DNA from: JAJYZP01 sp049964535 | GTDB taxonomy: Bacteria; Actinomycetota; Acidimicrobiia; Acidimicrobiales; Acidimicrobiaceae | Direction of reading: 5' to 3' | Assembly: GCA_049964535.1 (NCBI GenBank) | Contig: JBMFXG010000151.1 | Location: forward strand, 1-6,276 | Length of the DNA: 6,276 nucleotides | Shown here: piece after piece, positions 6,262 to 6,276 of the stretch | Numbering within the stretch: the stretch's first letter is position 1 | How the letters are laid out: each line of letters begins with the position of its first letter | Translations under genes and position numbers: made by a program | The notes under the pieces: model-generated | Databases searched by the model: none | The model's input: the letters and a program-made list of their open reading frames with translations, nothing else | What the model was told of the DNA's origin: nothing

Positions 6262-6276
6262 ATGTCGTTTAAACCG
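6262..6276 (+). CDS. Probable start of a gene running off the right edge
   Basis: Only five codons are visible (MSFKP). The call rests on the ATG with a well-placed AAGGGG site and on the gene-free stretch before it. No function can be assigned. It would be divergent from the EAL gene, with about 370 bases between the two starts. Confidence 0.4.

Overview
The window most likely comes from an actinobacterial chromosome of moderate GC, judged mid-50s percent by eye. My best guess is an acidophilic member of the Acidimicrobiia, related to Ferrimicrobium. The basis is indirect: an acid-type serine-carboxyl (kumamolisin-like) peptidase, actinobacterial-style c-di-GMP enzymes, a GTG start and strong GGAGG ribosome sites. 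No marker gene is present, so the taxonomy is an inference.

Layout. (1) 1-1631, minus strand: a membrane-anchored HD-GYP phosphodiesterase, cut off at its C-terminus by the window edge. Its tail carries perfect 60-bp (20-codon) tandem repeats. (2) 1632-2152: a divergent intergenic region with a possible HD-GYP promoter overlapped by small inverted repeats, and a weaker candidate promoter for the next gene. (3) 2153-3691, plus strand: a complete S53 pro-kumamolisin-type peptidase whose catalytic, oxyanion and calcium-site residues can all be read. (4) 3692-3887: a short convergent gap with one weak hairpin. (5) 3888-5891, minus strand: a GAF-EAL c-di-GMP phosphodiesterase with an intact EAL active site and undefined N- and C-terminal regions. 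(6) 5892-6261: no convincing gene. (7) 6262-end, plus strand: a probable gene start with a good ribosome site, of which only five codons are visible.

How the genes may work together. Both minus-strand genes encode c-di-GMP-degrading enzymes of the two unrelated classes (HD-GYP and EAL). They flank a protease expected to act outside the cell at low pH. No GGDEF cyclase or PilZ receptor is visible. The three genes do not form an operon, because orientations alternate, so a shared c-di-GMP-linked role in surface or secretion control is only a hypothesis. The most unusual point is the HD-GYP protein. After the catalytic domain it has another hydrophobic segment and then a long Ser/Thr/Gly/Pro-rich tail with recently expanded identical repeats, which the predicted topology places outside the membrane. 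I see no mobile element, CRISPR array, rRNA or tRNA.
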